A stretch of DNA of 64,000 nt. Origin: Himantopus leucocephalus. Taxonomy: Eukaryota > Chordata > Aves > Charadriiformes > Recurvirostridae. The notes beneath the pieces were generated by a model, which saw only the letters and a list, made by a program, of their open reading frames with translations, was not told where the DNA came from and made no database searches. Positions 38,111 through 49,640 of this stretch are shown here, one piece after another; position 1 is the first letter of the stretch; the number at the start of each line of letters is the position of its first letter. Location of the stretch: NCBI GenBank assembly GCA_003993805.1, contig RSEF01000003.1, positions 63,843,346 through 63,907,345 of the forward strand. The letters are read 5' to 3'. The translations under genes and the position numbers were made by a program.

Positions 38111-41100
38111 AAGACATATTTCGCCCCCAGCTGTGGTGGGTAGTATTTCCCTGCCCTGCCAGGGTGCTGGCTCTCCAGGAACAGTTGACAACATGACAGC
38201 CGAATCGCAGATACCTCCTCTCTTTAGAAAATCACGCCGGAGTTTTGTCCCTGACTCGTGAACCAGGACAACCAACACCACTCCCAAGTCCTTTCCCTTC
38301 CCAAGCACACCCTCTTGCTTGACATTTCATAGTGTCATAGGATTAATTAAATGTTCTCCTCGTGTTTTTATAGGAAGGCTGTGTCCTTTTAGGTGGGATA
38401 CTGCAGAGTAGTTTCTCAGAGAGAGGCTTTAGTTCAGTGGTTTGCATACACAGCTCTGTATGACTGAATTTGCCTGGTCCCTGAACTCCACGGGGGTGAG
38501 TGAAGAACTGGAGATTCTTCCTGACACATAGAGGCTCCCCAATGCCTTTTGATGATTTGACAGGTACTGCCTGAGATCAAATTTGCAAAATCCTTAGCTT
38601 GGAAATGAACAGACACGAAACTTCAAAAGAGCTGGAATTGCAGTTCAAAATGCAAACAAATTGTGTTTCCACTGGAAGAGCTATGCAATAATTAATTGCT
38701 TACTTAAATGTAGCTCTACATCTGAAAAGGCTTTTGGGGGATTTAAGAAGGTCTACACATTAAATGTGACAGGAACATATGCTCCTATATTGTTTTGATC
38801 TACCCTAACAGAGCTGGAAGGACACAAAAGTGCAATAAAATAAAATGCAAACTGAATGTTTCTAGATGTAGGAAAAAAGTTGTTTGCCTGATTAGGTTTT
38901 GATGCAAAAGAATAAAAAGAGGAGAGAAAAAAGGCAAAGGGAATTCTTTTTTCTTTTAACAAATCAAGCCCTCTGTCCACAGTTCAGGCTTTCATCCGCC
39001 CATCAGCTAAAGCAACGGCATCATGCCACACGTGCAGTCTCTGTACAGAAAGGAAAGAATGACACGCTGGCTATCAGGTCTGCCGGTGCTTTTCTCCGCT
39101 CCCTTGGGGAACCCTGTGCTGTGATATCAAGGTACGACGGAAAACAGAAAGTCCCAAGACGCTTCTCCAACATGTACACATTAAGGACAGGTTTAAGTTG
39201 GACGGATGTTATCTAGAGATTATATTTTTGGCTCTCCAGTCACGACATCATTAACTGATTAATAATTAGCGTCCTGGCTGCTCCTAGGAGGGATCAACAT
39301 GGAAGGAAAGCACTTACAGTGCAAGTGCAATTTAAGTGCTGAGGATTCCCATATAGAGAGCAGCAGTGGAGGCGATAGCAGCTCCTCAGCCCATCAGGCA
39401 CGTAGGGTAGACAGATAGGAGAGAGAGGTGTAGGACAGATAACAAAGGGAGAAGAATAGCAAAGCTTTCAAAACTCTACTAGGCATCCTTAAACAGAACT
39501 GGGAAGCCAAACTTTCAATTTCTTCCAGCAAAAGGTGCATAAATGTATATATACTTGCATTTTCCCAAGTAAAATTATTTGTAAGGAAGCACGGTAATAC
39601 CTTTAGTAACACCTGTTAGGGTTGATGATCAAAGCAAACCATTTCACAGTTTTCTGTGTGTGACTAGGTGGAGTTTCAGCTATTTATTTTTATCTGTAAA
39701 ACCTCACCTGCCTTGTGATTTGGAGACATGACTGACAGATGGCCTGTCTTGACAGGCTGCTGAAATCAGCAGAGCCCTCTTAGCTGAGCTTTGTTTAGTT
39801 CTTTTCCTTAGAAAAGAAAGTTTAAAATCAATCCTGTTGGATAGGTTACACAATCTGCACCAACTGGCCCTGCCCTGGAGTTATTTGCAACTATTGACTC
39901 TACTTATCTCTACTTCAAAAGACTGATTTAAATTCATGAAAAATCTGAAGTATCCTGGCTGTAAACATAGGCAGAGAAGTGAAGATGTTGTCTTTAACCA
40001 GCAGATGACATGAACTCGGCTGTTGGAGAGGGACAGACCTGTAAAACTTTTATCTCTTAAGGGGAAACACATCAGAAGCTGAAGGACACCCTTTGGCAAA
40101 GGTAATTTTCAGGACCAAAGAAGTGATCCCATGAGCGGTTGTGGACAGGCTGATCTTCGCCCTGATGGGGACTCATGGTGTAAATCAGAATTGGATCCCA
40201 ACATCTATCTGTACGCTGAGGCAGAGCCCTATCCCAAACACCTGGCTGTAGGGTTGTCTATAAATTACTAATGACATTGTCAGAGCTACTTAACTGACTC
40301 CCCTACCGCAACAGAAGCAGAGCGTGTGTGGTGTACAACAGACAATGGAATAAATCTCACCCTTATAGCTCATTGCCTGCTACCTGCATACCTCAAATTT
40401 CTTGTCAGTGCACTGAGATGCCCACAAACCTGCCATGAACTCAGAGAACTTCTAACAGCGGAAAAGGAGGGAGCAAGGGCTCGACCAAGAGTCCCTGGAG
40501 TTTGCTCTCGCTGCATCAAGCCAAGGAGAGTTTGTTTCTAGAGTTCTCATTGCCAGTTGTCAGGCACAACCTGCTCTGAAACTCAAGCCAGTTTCCAGGT
40601 CACATTTGTGAAGAAACTCATCATTTTATCTAGCTTTTCAGAGTCTTGTAAACCGGGGCAGCCAGCTTTAATTACAAACTCCTGTTATAAAAGTTGCTTA
40701 TTCCTGAAACCATGGGAAGGGAGGATTCATTTCCAAATAATTCATAAACTTTGTCTGTACAGAGCTGCAGCTGAGAAGCTCACCTTGTTTCTACCAGAGT
40801 CTGGGATGGGCCCAATGAGTCCCTGGGAAGATACATTTCCCTATTTCGTTGTTGTAAAAATAAAAGCCCATTTAGCTCAATGTACAAAAGGCCCTATTGA
40901 CACCAGAGACTACGCTTGATAGAAGTCAATTATGTTGTACGTACCCCTTAAAAAAGAAAAGGTTCGTATGTAAACTGGGTATTCCCTAATTTATCTTGGA
41001 ATAAATGCTATTAAGCAGCCTGTAACGCAGCAGAGCAGATCAAGGGCTCTGGTCATCGCCTCTCCGCAGCAGCCACTGAAGATGCCAGAGTGGTGCACGC

Positions 41101-41170
41101 TCCCCAAAATCCACGCTGCTCAGTTATGTCACTCCTTGAGCCTAACTTACCACCACCGTCTACAAAGGCG
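38111..41170. other. Non-coding stretch, no gene recognised
   Basis: No exon or RNA gene supported. Weak foldback-family words (CATGGTGTAAATCAGAATTGGATCCC) occur at about 40173-40200. Frames up to about 120 codons look like chance. Confidence 0.5.
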
Positions 41171-41171
41171 A

Positions 41172-41212
41172 AACTGTGGGCTGCACGATGGNAACTGCGG
41201 GCTGCACGATGG
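41172..41212. repeat. 20-bp duplication around a gap base
   Basis: The 20 bases at 41172-41191 recur at 41193-41212 with one mismatch, and an N lies at 41192. This is the unmerged-overlap pattern seen at other gaps in the window. Confidence 0.9.
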
Positions 41213-41792
41213 AGATAAGACCCAGAACTGAAGCACTCGCAGATGGCAGTCGCTATAGAACAGCACAAAGGATTCTTTAATTAAGTCTTCCCTTCCCCTT
41301 ATTAAAATTCAGGAAAGATTACCAAGGAATTTGTACTGTATCTGGAAAACAAATCATAACAATTACAGCAGGCTGCCCCAGGCTGGCTAGATTGTAGCTT
41401 ATTATTGCACAAAGGCTTGATAAATGTGTAAATTTATATAGAAGGCTTCTGCATGTCATCATCGCTGTGCAAAGACTCCCTGCTTTCCATATCCAGTTTT
41501 AGAAGGAATACCAGCTGGCTAGCGTCCCTTGAATTATTTGCTGTTTTTGTTGAATTTTTAAAATACGTATAAATTATGTCTCCCATCTACAGTTTATCTA
41601 CAAGCTGTCAAACTGGGACTCATTCATGCTCTTTTTGATGCCTACTGAAAAGCCATCTAACAGCTCAGTTAACCCTCTGGCCCCACATCCATTAAACATC
41701 ACAAAAAACAATGGCTTTCAGATTCTAAACATGCATTTTTAAATGCCACAGGCTTCTCTTCAAGGAAAGAAGCAAACTTTAAAGCATAATTG

Positions 41793-41831
41793 TTTTATAC
41801 CTATAAGCTTAATTGCCTTATAGGCATAAAA
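41793..41831. repeat. 15-bp inverted repeat (hairpin) with 9-base loop
   Basis: TTTTATACCTATAAG (41793-41807) pairs with CTTATAGGCATAAAA (41817-41831) at 14 of 15 positions; the one mismatch is A799-C825 counted from 41000. The loop CTTAATTGC contains a TAATTG homeodomain-like core. It could be a paired protein-binding site or a cruciform. Confidence 0.8.
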
Positions 41832-41901
41832 CGGGTTGATTTGCATAAGTGCACAATGTCAACCTGTGTTTCCCCCCTAATTTGATTAAATGGTGGGTCA
41901 A

Positions 41902-41927
41902 GGGGGGGGAAGGGGGGAGGGGCTGGG
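41902..41927 (+). other. Canonical G-quadruplex motif
   Basis: Four G-tracts of 8, 6, 4 and 3 are separated by AA, A and CT. This satisfies the usual four-tract, short-loop rule on the plus strand. It lies at the right end of the enhancer-like block. Confidence 0.7.
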
Positions 41928-42054
41928 TGAATCAACCATTATATGCATTTTCACTTAAAATGGGAGCTTTGAACAATGATGAGAGCTAGATTTGTTCCTC
42001 TTCATCACGTCCATGGTGAAGTCTGGAGCAATGGCCTGAATTACAGACAAGGCT

Positions 42055-42710
42055 TATGGATTATAACGCCAGAAGGGACTGCCGAGATCATCTAGGCCGA
42101 CTCCCCTGTATAAAACAGACCAGAAAACATCTCTGAATTAACATCTGGATAAAGATCAGAGGTTTGGAAAACATGTCCACTCTTAATTAAAACATATTCA
42201 TCACTGGATAATCCACTAACAACCCTGGGGAAATGTTTCTAGCGGCCACGTTGTTTAACAACTGTCTCTTAGTCAGGGGGCAGACAGACCCAGCTTCAGC
42301 TCTTAGCTGTTGGATTTTGTTCTCCTGTAGCCTTCAAGGCTGAAGAGGCCTCGCTTCTGAGTTTTTCTTCCATCTGCAACTATTAGAGAAGATGATGTGT
42401 TGCCCTCTAGGCCCATCAGCAGTACACTAAACACATTAGATGCCTTTTTTTTTTTAAACAATTATCAAATTGCTCAATTTTCACATCTTTTCTGAAGCCT
42501 CTTTAATTTTTCATCATCCTTATTGAAGCAGGGACATCACACTGGGACATGGCATCCACGTGGGCCATCATCCAAGCCTGATATGGTCTCTCTACTTTTA
42601 CTATTCTCCTGATTTTATATCTGAGACCTCAGGCTACAGTGTCGCACAGGGAGCTCCTTCACTATGCTCCTGCACATATTACTATTTTTGCAAGTTTAGA
42701 GTCATTTATA
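42055..42710 (-). mobile_element. Long, very old CR1 LINE fragment
   Basis: The left end (CCAGAAGGGACTGCCGAGATCATCTAGGCCGACTCCCCTGTATAA, 42069-42113, broken here only by decay) matches the 3'-region words of the CR1 type common in turtles and crocodilians. Further words follow in CR1 order: ATCACTGGATAATCCAC near 42200, CAGCTTCAGCTCTTAGC near 42290, CTCTTTAATTTTTCATC near 42500 with TCCTTATTGAAGCAGGGACA, and then CAGTGTCGCACAGGGAGCTC near 42640. Together they imply a copy of about 650 bp on the minus strand with many substitutions. It predates the 14.2 and 28.5 kb copies. The right boundary is uncertain. Confidence 0.75.
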
Positions 42711-43444
42711 AGAAGCTCGTTCAGTGCGTGCGAGATGCCTTCTGTTTGCTCTGGAAAGGAGGAAAATGTAGATTTTTGAAAGATAGTGCTTACGTGTTCT
42801 GTTCCCCAAATACAGCAAAATAAATGTGAGGTCAGCTTTCTAATAGATGTATTACCATATATCTATGGCACCTTTGGCTGTTGCTCAGAAGTTTCACTGG
42901 AGATGTCTTCATGGAAATAGGGTATCTTAATTTTGCGCTTCGGTAATCCTTTCTATTCTACAGAAACCTGTACCTGCTAATTCTCTTTTGTTTCTCACAG
43001 GGCTGTGGTTTCACCAGGACCTCAGCATGTTTTGCCACTGCCAGTTAGACCACCACAATCTTTTCTGGGGCCATCAGGTACAATTAGGTCTGTGATAATG
43101 GTGTCAAACTACAGAGATCAGAATTAGATGCCGAAAATTCTTACTCTAGTGTTTCCCAGGAAGATGGGGAATTTACTTAGGTGGATGATATGTCACAACA
43201 GTAATAGACAGCTATTTTTCAGCTGTGATGTGTAGATATTGTGTAAAAAAAAAAAGGGGGTTACAAATCCCAGTAAGGCAAAGGATGTTTTTGTGAAAGT
43301 CACTAAAGGTAATGTGAGAGACATTTGGTTTTGGCACAGCAGTCAGTTGCCAGTCTGTCCCCTGTTTCTGGTCGTGGTGACTTCCCCTTTTTTTGCAAGA
43401 TTTTAAATATTCAAATACATGCAAACCCCTTTTGCAATGAAAAT
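42711..43444. other. Non-coding stretch, nothing recognised
   Basis: Ordinary sequence between two old repeats, with an A-run near 43244-43254. No exon or RNA gene is visible. Confidence 0.5.
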
Positions 43445-43705
43445 ACCAGGCATTTCCACAGTGCCTGAGAGCTCAAAGCACTATGTGAGCACTTTGCAAA
43501 TATTTTGCATTCTGCACATTTTACTTCAATGCCACCTTGAAGCCACGACTCCGGAGTCTCAACCCACCGTGTTCGTAGATGAGCTTGGCTAAATCAAGCA
43601 AATCCAAGGTACAGCACTCCACAGTCTGGAGGTTGAGGCATGGGCTGTAGTGTGATGTGACCAAGGCCATCATGAGACACTTGGCAGAGAAAAAGGGAGA
43701 GCCCT
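43445..43705 (+). repeat. Ancient L2/MIR-like repeat relic, possibly near full length
   Basis: CTCAAAGCACTATGTGAGCACTTTGCAAATATT is followed by a CACATTTTACTTC segment. Later comes GGAGGTTGAGGCATGGGC, then GATGTGACCAAGGCCATCATGAGACACTTGGCAGAG. This is the order of the 'caaagcactttacaaa ... attttacag ... gaaactgaggca ... tgacttgcccaaggtcacacag ... gtggcagag' layout. An inserted or unrelated stretch lies in the middle (about 43530-43620). Confidence 0.4.
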
Positions 43706-46700
43706 TCAAACTTCCCACAGGAGGGAAAAGGGCATACAGGCTTTTGGTTTTGTAGTGGGGTTTTTTCCTTTTTGATTTTAAACTACGTTTGTCATTGCAT
43801 CTCTTTGTAAATAATTTAAAGGAGATACTCGGCAACCTTTTCCAGAGTTAGTCCTTATTCTTGCTTTTATTCAAAAGCACTCTGGGTTTGTCCAATGAAT
43901 CAAGGTCTTCAGCTAATCATGAAATTAATAAATAAGGTGACACATTTGCTCTCCACTGCGGATGAGATTTCCCATTTCATGCTTCAGTTGCCTGAAGTAA
44001 GAATGCGAGAGCAAGATATTTTTTCTCGTGGTGGTAGGGAAAGCTGATGAAAGATTACCTTAAAATCCCTCATAAGGGATGAACAAGCAAGAGATATTTT
44101 TTTTTCTTCCCTTAAAAAAGATAAAAGCAAAAAAATAAATAAACTAGAAGGGGGCATACTTTATATTGATTTTCTTGGTCTGCCTGCATTAAGGCATCAT
44201 TCTCCCGGGGACTGCAGGGAGAGACAAGCTCAAATGAAGAGATGAACAGATGCCACCGGCGTGTGGGCTGGCTACCAACACAAGTGCGGATGCAGTGACG
44301 TTCGCCTTGCTGCCCACCTACGCCTCTCAGGGCTTCTGTTTGCAAGTCCTGCCCAGTCAAGTTTCTTCAGCAAGCACTCGCAACCCTGTCCCTAAAGACG
44401 TGTTAATTTAAAAAAAAAGGGAGTAGAAAAGGAGGCCTCCTGCATTGAGCATAGAAAAAAATTGTTGCTGGTTTGGAGGGGGTTTGCATGCTTTTGCAAA
44501 ATGCAGAAGGTTAGAAGCACATTTTGAATTTCATTTGGATCGTGGCCTCCAGTTGCTGGTCTAAAACTGTTCTGCAAAGTTGTAGAGTGCCCTTAAGAGA
44601 CTGATGCTCTTCAACGGTCAGAGAAGGAAATTCTAGCCCCAACATAGGTCCACGAATATACATATACATGACCCAGCCATGCATCCTTTACTAAAATTAT
44701 CTCGTTGATAAATAATCAGTCACTTAAATGAAAATAAAAATCAATAAATATATTAGTAAATAAATAATGAGCAAATTATCTCATCAGAGCAAGTTTTTGT
44801 TTGTTTTTTTTTCCTTTTAAGAAAGGGAGACAGGAGGAGGTTTGTGAGTTTTGAAACGTATTATTTACAAGGATGAAAGCATCTGGGAAAGTACAAGAGA
44901 TCATTACTATTACTTAGAAGATGGCTTAATTATATTTTTGACTGAATGTTTGAAGTTGGATGGCATGGTGCATTCTTCAGCATCTCATAAAAGATTGGAG
45001 CTTCTCCTTCAACTTCATGGGTTTTAAATGACTGTCCTATTAGTTCAAGGAGGGAAATTATTATTCTGTAAAGTGTTTTTAAGGCAATGGAGAATTTCAA
45101 AAAAGAAAAGATCTCTTTCACCTACAGGGCAAAAAAAAATTTATATGGTCTGTGTTTCCTTGTTCAGAGTACCAAATTGTTCATTGACATACTAATCTGT
45201 ATCTCTCTGATATAATAAAAAAATCTTTTTTATTAACAGCGTTTTCCTTTCAAGAACAAATGGAAGGGAGAGGAGGAGGGGGAAGATCATAGAGACCAGT
45301 AAAGCCATCTTTAAAAGAACAGATTTTAGTGTTTGAAAAATGAGAAGGTGTGGCCGCGTGAAGGATTTTGTCAATCCTTCGGTGCTCATAACAGCAAGAA
45401 ATGGTGCTGCTGAGAGACCACCTCCCTGGAGACTTTATTTGTACCTCCCCATATATAAAACAGCATTTGCTTTTGACACAGAAAAAAGGATTTTTATTTG
45501 TTATTTGTATAAAAGACCTTGAATGTTTGTTAAATGTTCATTTGTTGATTAGAATGTGTACTGAGTGCAAAAGTTTTGTAAGTAATTTCTACGACAGAGA
45601 CTTTGACATTGAGGATATGGATAAGGTATCAGCACAGACACTGAAAACCAAACTGATTTTGAGAAAACATTTGTAAGATCACTGTGACCTGAATCAAGAT
45701 GAGAACAAAAAACGATGTTACGACAAATGAATTAGCTAATACCTAATAAGGTATCCCAAAAGTACTGTGAAAATATTGTAAAGTAATATTCAATCATTTG
45801 CTTTCTAGAAAAAATTGTTTCAGAAGACTTTCCCAAAATTTTTTTGCTCTGTTCTGCCAGACCAAAGAGACTGTGAGTACAAAAGGTTTAACTGAATGTT
45901 GAAAAAATTTTGCTTTGTACTAGTTCTGCTTTGATTAATAGTAATCAAGTACATCAGCTCCGTGTTTTGTTTTCTTTTTAAAATGCTTTTAACTTCCTAA
46001 TTTTCATATGGTTCATTATAGGCATACTTCGCAAAAATGACAAGGGTTAACTTATTTTTCCCATTCTCAGTCTAACCTCAATATCAGGAAAAGCATGGAT
46101 TTCTAGTCTCTCCTTCACCAGGAGCTGCATCCTACAGCAAAAGGCTCATTATCACTCACTGTGGTGATGAATTCATGAGCTGAACAGAAATTTCTCAGCT
46201 GTTGAAGAATGTATTAAATGTTCCCAATATACATTCTAGCAAGTTAATGAGTATATATATGCATGTATGTGTATAAAAATGTTAACTTATAAATAAATCT
46301 TTCTGCTCTCTATGAGTCTTTATGCCATAGGAAGTTAACCCTATAAGCCCTGGTTTATATTACTTTATAGATGATGGGGTTTTTTTTCCTGTTTATCCCA
46401 AAGGAATTACAGGCTGGTTGATGCTACCCTCAAGCCCTGGGCTGGATGAAATCAGGGATTATCAAGTCTACAGTTCGTGGGAGCTTCAGTTACCTGAAGT
46501 TAACAACGAGCTGCAGGATAAAAAGAGGCTGGAGTCTCCAGCCATGGACAATCCCTGAGCTAGACTTGGCCTCCTTTATGTGTAGCCCGCTACTCATATT
46601 AATTCAGCTCCTCTGCATGAAAACACCAGTCTGCCAATGTGGCTCTCCTTGCTCCTTTGGATGACCAAGCTGTACCAATAACTACAGCAAGATTCTTCTA

Positions 46701-47428
46701 TCTGCGGCGAGGCGGCAGATCAAGAGCTCTCAGCTTTAGGTAGATCCTGATACCACTCTTTCTATCCATATCTGGCATTTCAGTATTACTGACGGAGTAT
46801 TACTGACTGTATCATCCTTTTAGTCTACTTACAGAAGGAGAAATCTACAGCACATTTAGGCTATGCCCAAATTGTGAAACCCAGGGGTGCTCCCCACGTC
46901 CTGGCCTCGCTCCTGGCTCCATCTGAACCCTTGTTCAGGACAAGGCCATCTCTACAGAGCTGATGCACTCCTAATTCAGATTTCAGCTACCAAACTTGGG
47001 GTGACATCTTAGTAAAAATAAGACAGTCTGTATTTTAGAAATAAGCTCTTTCTTCAGTCTTAACTCTGTCTTAGAGCTTCATGACAGACACATGAAGTCA
47101 GCTCTTTCCTCTCTAATAACAGATAAAGAACAGATTTCTTAGTTTATTCTATTTCCTTTCCCTGGGTCTATTGAAACCTCAGTTTTTCAAAAAGAGGAGT
47201 GTAAATCAATGAGCTTTTCCCCTAGAATTATCACCAATAGCTGTAAACTGCATTTCACAAAGCAGAAAGCAGACTCGATTTTTCCTGTAGTTTGATCCCC
47301 TCTCCCCTGCACGCTGCTGCCTGCCGGAGACTCAGAGGGCAGCACGGCTGCGAAAACTGTGTGGGATGAAACCCTAAACAGGAAAGAATCTGTTGTGCAA
47401 AAAGCCTTTTGTCAGCTGAAAAATGCAC

Positions 47429-47432
<4 letters not shown>
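43706..47432. other. AT-rich non-coding stretch, no gene recognised
   Basis: No supported exon or RNA gene. An AT-rich segment with many AATAAA, ATAAAT and TTAAAT words lies at 44700-44790. A short TA/TG simple repeat lies near 46245-46275. Frames are short and random in composition. Confidence 0.5.
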
Positions 47433-47461
<29 letters not shown>

Positions 47462-47483
47462 NNNNNNNNNNNNNNNNNNNNNN
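47433..47483. other. Poly(A) run followed by a 22-base assembly gap
   Basis: 29 A residues (47433-47461), then N at 47462-47483. The homopolymer probably broke the assembly. The true length of the gap is unknown. Confidence 0.95.
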
Positions 47484-48365
47484 AAAACAGAAACCCCAAA
47501 GCTTGTGGTTAAAGAGTAACATCTTTAGCTCTAATTTATACTGACAGCACAATAGAGCTATTGCTCAGGCTCTGCCTCTTCTCGCCCCGTCACAGCAAGG
47601 GTGTTATTAAGTGATAAATCAATTTCTACAAGGGAAACTGGAGATTAAGTCCTTATACAACATTCATTTGCAGTTGAAAGCAAATAGAAATACCCTGGGA
47701 CAGGGGCTTGGTGACCCTTTTCAAGGGCCAAGCTTGAATAAAGGCTCCATGGACCAGCGTGAGGCTGCAATCAGTATTACAAGTCCAGCGTGAATGCTAT
47801 TTCTCAGAATCTGGTCCACTAATGATTTCTTCTTTAAATTAATAAAGGACCTGAATAAATAATTTGGGTTTAAATGATTGCTGCTGGCAGAAATGTCATT
47901 CTTTGGATCTGATGGAAGAGTCTAAGCTGTTGGAAACCAGTGCCCAAATAGCCAGACCAACCAGGTTGGACCAAGACCTGTCTCATCTTGGACCCTGTGG
48001 CAAGGGGCAGAGCCTGATAACTCAGAAGATTCAGGGAAGCCTGGTAAGGAGTAGATCCATAAGTGACCTACTTGTGGACACCTTTCCTTCTCCAGGTAGG
48101 GCACAAGCTCTCTGCCATGTGAGATAAGAGCATCTCCCTTCATCTTGTCACTGCAACGGTTTCATCCTCTCCTGCATCTGGGGGAAGCTGGAGTGGAAAA
48201 CCCACTACAATTATTTACGGTGCCATTAATAAAAAACAAATGGCAACAGCCCCCTGTCCCAGCAGCTGCTCATCAATTTAACTAGTGGTGCTGAACGCTG
48301 AATGGAGGTGGGGAGGAGAAATGGGGGAAAAAAAGACTTTTTCCATTCAGCCTGGAGACAGGTCT

Positions 48366-48531
48366 TTGAAACGTCCTCCACAACCACCCACACTGAGGTG
48401 GTATTGAGTGCTCAGACAGCCTGAAAGGTCCTCCACAACCGCCCACACTGAGGTGGTATTGAGTGCTCAGACAGCCTGAAAGGTCCTCCACAACCACCCA
48501 CACTGAGGTGGTATTGAGTGCTCAGACAGCC
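48366..48531. repeat. 55-bp minisatellite, three copies
   Basis: Copies start at 48373, 48428 and 48483 (period 55). They are nearly identical, with one A/G change in copy 2 (ACC to GCC) and a variant base just before copy 1. The unit begins GTCCTCCACAACC and ends TGCTCAGACAGCCTGAAAG. Identity this high implies recent expansion or conversion. The minus-strand frame that crosses it (48282-48503) is a by-product: the period is not a multiple of three, so the repeats are read in different frames. Confidence 0.95.
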
Positions 48532-49415
48532 GACACAGACGGGAACACCTGTGAGCCGGAGGACAGCAGGAAGCGACACTTAATGGAAACACAATTAGTC
48601 AGAAGATCAAGGTAAGCTTTTGAGGAGATGTCCGCTTTCTTGTCCCTGCCAATACCCCCTCAGCAGTGCTGGAGGAAGCAGTGACAGCCTAACATCTCTT
48701 TTTCACTTGGCGTGAAGCCAGCCGCTCGGAAGATGTGATTACCCTTCTCCGTCGGCTCCTCCTTGCTTTGATGAGGAATTTTGGTAGCACTCATCACCTT
48801 ACCAGTTGTGCTTTCCTCTGGTTCAGTGACCTCCGTAGCATCTCACTCAGCTTAGAAATGAATGATGCACATCTTCTACCATTGCAGGAGTTCAGGCATG
48901 ACCTTTGGGTCAGCGTTAGCTCCAGGTTTAATCTTAGCATCTTCCACTGAGCCAGGTGAGTTTTCTTTTTGTTTGTTCTTTTTTTTTGAGGAAGTCTATA
49001 ACTGATCTGTTTTTGGCTTTGGTAGTGAAACAGTGAGAGAGCAGGAGGAAAAACTGCCAGAGTATAGGAGAATGAAATTGTTTAATTGCAGAGGGAATAG
49101 TGCCTTGCAGGCAAAGTCATTTCAGAAGCCATCAGAGGAGAGAGGAGATCCTGCCTTTCCACCTCTCCCTCGGTGTTCCCCTTGCAGAATTACCAGGCTT
49201 TTTGTAATCCCAGTCTTTGCACACTGGAATGGGTTAGGGAGGGCTCCCATGAGCTTTTCAGATGGGAGGTGTGAGGGGGTGGCAATCCCTGGGTGTCGGA
49301 GGCTGAGTGGAAGCATCTACAGCTGGCACAGAGGATGTGAGTCGAGGGCCTCCGAAAACCGCGGGTGCTCAGCTCCCTGCAGGCTTTTCCCCCGTCATTA
49401 ATAGGCTCTTTGTGT
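48532..49415. other. Non-coding stretch, nothing recognised
   Basis: No exon or RNA gene supported. The frame at 49033-49401 (122 codons) has no domain features and is overlapped by open minus-strand frames. Confidence 0.5.
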
Positions 49416-49419
49416 TTCA

Positions 49420-49640
49420 GTGGTCTCATTAACAATGCGGCAGCAATACACAGTGAGTAACACAGTGCCATTGCTGCAAATGGCACTACTTCGGATCATT
49501 ACTATAGATTGCCGTAGCGTTATTCCTCTCCCAGCAAGAGTTTCATTTGAGTTCAACCAGATTCCATCAAATATTCAAATGCAAGCTGATATTCAGTTGC
49601 AGTGGAAGGTGGTTTGCTGGCCGTGAGTCAAGGCTTTCAA
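49420..49640. promoter_or_regulatory. Candidate conserved non-coding element
   Basis: A repeat-free block with GGTCTCATTAACAATGCGG, GCAAATGGCAC, TTCAAATGCAAGC and GTGAGTCAAGG words. The word density and balanced composition, in contrast with its surroundings, suggest an enhancer. This is not measurable without an alignment. Confidence 0.35.

Larger units (their letters stand above)
41290..41960. promoter_or_regulatory. Strong candidate conserved non-coding element (long-range enhancer-like)
   Basis: A block of about 670 bp, free of recognisable repeats and unusually dense in transcription-factor-like words. It holds ATTTGCAT (POU octamer, 41839-41846), TTAATTGCC, ACAATGG (SOX-like, about 41708-41714) and several AT homeodomain cores. 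It also contains a 15-bp imperfect hairpin (41793-41831) and ends in a canonical G-quadruplex motif (41902-41927). No open frame of interest runs through it. It begins just right of an assembly joint and ends near a very old CR1, so it persists among decayed DNA. Function as a developmental enhancer is inferred. Confidence 0.45.
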
